Both the position numbers and the translations under genes were made by a program. This document shows positions 62,571 to 64,000 of a stretch of 64,000 bases of DNA, piece by piece (position 1 is the stretch's first letter; every line of letters starts with the position of its first letter). Source of the stretch: Vombatus ursinus (Eukaryota; Chordata; Mammalia; Diprotodontia; Vombatidae); assembly GCF_900497805.2 (NCBI RefSeq), contig NW_020944311.1, positions 1,818,038 through 1,882,037 of the forward strand, read 5' to 3'. The notes under the pieces are model-generated. The model worked only from the letters and a program-made list of their open reading frames with translations, was not told the DNA's origin and did no database searches.

Positions 62571-63290
62571 CTATTTAGCTACAGGGTTTTGTGGGGCAGG
62601 AAGGAGGTTTGGGGAAGGCTTTGCTTCACTTTCCCGTCTCCCAACACTGCCTGAAGTCACTATGAGCTCCCCAATGTAGCATGCTGGACCCCCTGGTCCA
62701 GGAAGCATTTTCCTGGATGAGGTAAGAGGCCAAGAAGAGGAATGGAGCCGGTACAAAGGCACGGGTCAAGTGACGGCCTGGAACCGAGGAGGGAAGGAAG
62801 GACCCCAAGAGTTTGGGGAAAATGCTCAGCCAATGGAGTTCAGCTAAGAGCATGCAAATTTGGCTGTACTAAGGCTCTCCAAGTTAACACACCAGGGGAG
62901 CAGCATATAATAAAATAACACGCTGCCCATCATTCATTCAGCAAGTTATTCATTGAGCACTGGAGGTAGGGAGGCACAAGTGTGTGGGGGGGGAAGGGAC
63001 AAAAAGTCTCAATTCAACAAATCAGTTTCCACAAACACAAAATCTAGCTAGACCCCCAGCCTTACCTTGTTTCCCACAGCACCCCATCATGCCCTCTTTG
63101 ATCCAGCCAAACTGTCCTACATTCTTTAGGCCACATCCCACAGTAGATCATTGGCATGAGCCCTCACCCGGTGCCTGGCATGTGCTCAGCTCAAGTACCA
63201 CCCACTCAGTGTGACTTCTCACCCCCTAGCTTAATTCAAATGATCACTCTCTCTCCAAATACCCCAGAGCCTTTGTTCTGGAGCTCTCTT
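62571..63290. other. Intergenic, possible L2-like scrap
   Basis: Pyrimidine-rich L2-like sequence may occupy about 63050-63290. No exon recognised. Confidence 0.35.
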
Positions 63291-63450
63291 TTGCCCTGCT
63301 GTGTGACCCTGGGCAAGTCACTTAAGCTCAGTTTCCCCAGCTTTTGAGATGGGGACAATAATAGCACTTCCCTCCCAGAGTTGTTGTGAGGATCAAAAGA
63401 AATAATATCTGTAACACCCCACCTGGCAACAAGGTAGGTGCTTAATGAAC
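63290..63450 (+). repeat. MIR-type SINE
   Basis: CTGTGTGACCCTGGGCAAGTC, CTTTTGAGATGGGGAC and GTTGTTGTGAGGATC. Confidence 0.85.
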
Positions 63451-63499
63451 TCAGCCCTCTAGAAGCTTGTAAAAGGCTTCCTTCACATACCCAGTTTGA

Positions 63500-63690
63500 G
63501 CCTCCCAGCAATCCTATGAGAATAGAAAGCTCTTTATACTATCCCCATTTTACTGATGGGGAAACTGAGACTCAGGGACCTTTAAGTCACTTGTCCAAGG
63601 TTACACAGCGATTAAATGTCTAAGGCAGAAATCATACCCAGATCTTCCTGACTCCAGGGCCAGCATTCTCTCCACTCCCACCAGGCTATT
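63500..63690 (-). repeat. MIR-type SINE, minus strand
   Basis: ATCCCCATTTTACTGATGGGG and AAACTGAGACTCAGGG, then GGTTACACAGCG. Confidence 0.85.
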
Positions 63691-64000
63691 CCCTAGGGTC
63701 TAGCAATTTAAATGTTCGTTGAATTGGGAATGAAAACCACTGATTTTTTTCCCTCAGGGGGTTTACAATCTGGTTGTAAAGCAGGGAAACTGAGAAGTTT
63801 GAGCAAGGTGTTATATGATTGAGGGTGAAAAGGAAATGCACAAGTGAGGAAAGCTTTAGGAGAGCATCCTTGAACAGCAATCTGAAGGGAGCTGGGAGGC
63901 ATTCAATCTGATCCCTGCATGACCAAGAATTGCCCCAAGTACACCATCCCCCCCCAATGACCAAGAATCCCTCCATGTGCACCATCCCCCACCAATGAGC
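63691..64000. other. Intergenic, no clear feature
   Basis: The last 60 bases contain an approximate doublet of CATGACCAAGAAT ... CACCATCCCCC. No gene recognised. Confidence 0.4.

Overview
This is mammalian nuclear DNA and almost certainly marsupial. The strongest sign is the repeat content: many copies of a tRNA-derived SINE with the head GGCAGCTAGGTGGCGCAGTGG (a WSINE1-like family), a second SINE carrying an RTE-type tail (MAR1-like), and an RTE LINE fragment, alongside older MIR, L2, CR1/L3 and L1/HAL1 copies. The species cannot be fixed from the sequence. By gene content the segment matches the part of human Xq22.1 that holds TMEM35A and XKRX. The two genes diverge from each other, as they do in human.

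Two host genes are supported at protein level. TMEM35A (NACHO, the nicotinic receptor assembly factor) lies on the minus strand at 269-4807, with two coding exons and 164 residues. XKRX (an XK/CED-8 family membrane protein) lies on the plus strand at 53505-59664, with three coding exons and 463 residues. Both have consensus splice sites with matching phases and open frames throughout.

The roughly 48 kb between them shows no recognisable coding exon. From memory, human carries TRMT2B and ARL13A in this interval, and neither was found by eye. What is there is a CpG island at about 8.69-9.35 kb with ETS, NF-Y, GC-box and E-box motifs and a strong G-quadruplex motif, followed by a 250-bp polypurine tract. 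The island has no obvious gene attached. It could be the old TRMT2B promoter, a lncRNA promoter, or a distal TMEM35A promoter.

The rest is a layered record of transposons: a HAL1-like element (L1 ORF1 joined straight to an L1-type 3' region) at 17.5-19.7 kb; an interrupted L1 at 41.3-43.2 kb; an RTE 3' end with an open frame including YADD at 46.2-47.0 kb; non-autonomous hAT-like elements with exact 8-bp target duplications at 38.6 and 45.6 kb, the second an almost perfect long palindrome; several nested SINE insertions with perfect target duplications; one LTR-like fossil; and a GA-rich minisatellite broken by a 100-N assembly gap at 31938-32037. From 59.7 kb to the end there is probable XKRX 3' UTR, then CR1/L3, L2 and MIR copies and no further gene.

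Repeat family names were assigned by eye against remembered consensus sequences, and most repeat boundaries are accurate only to about 10-30 bases.
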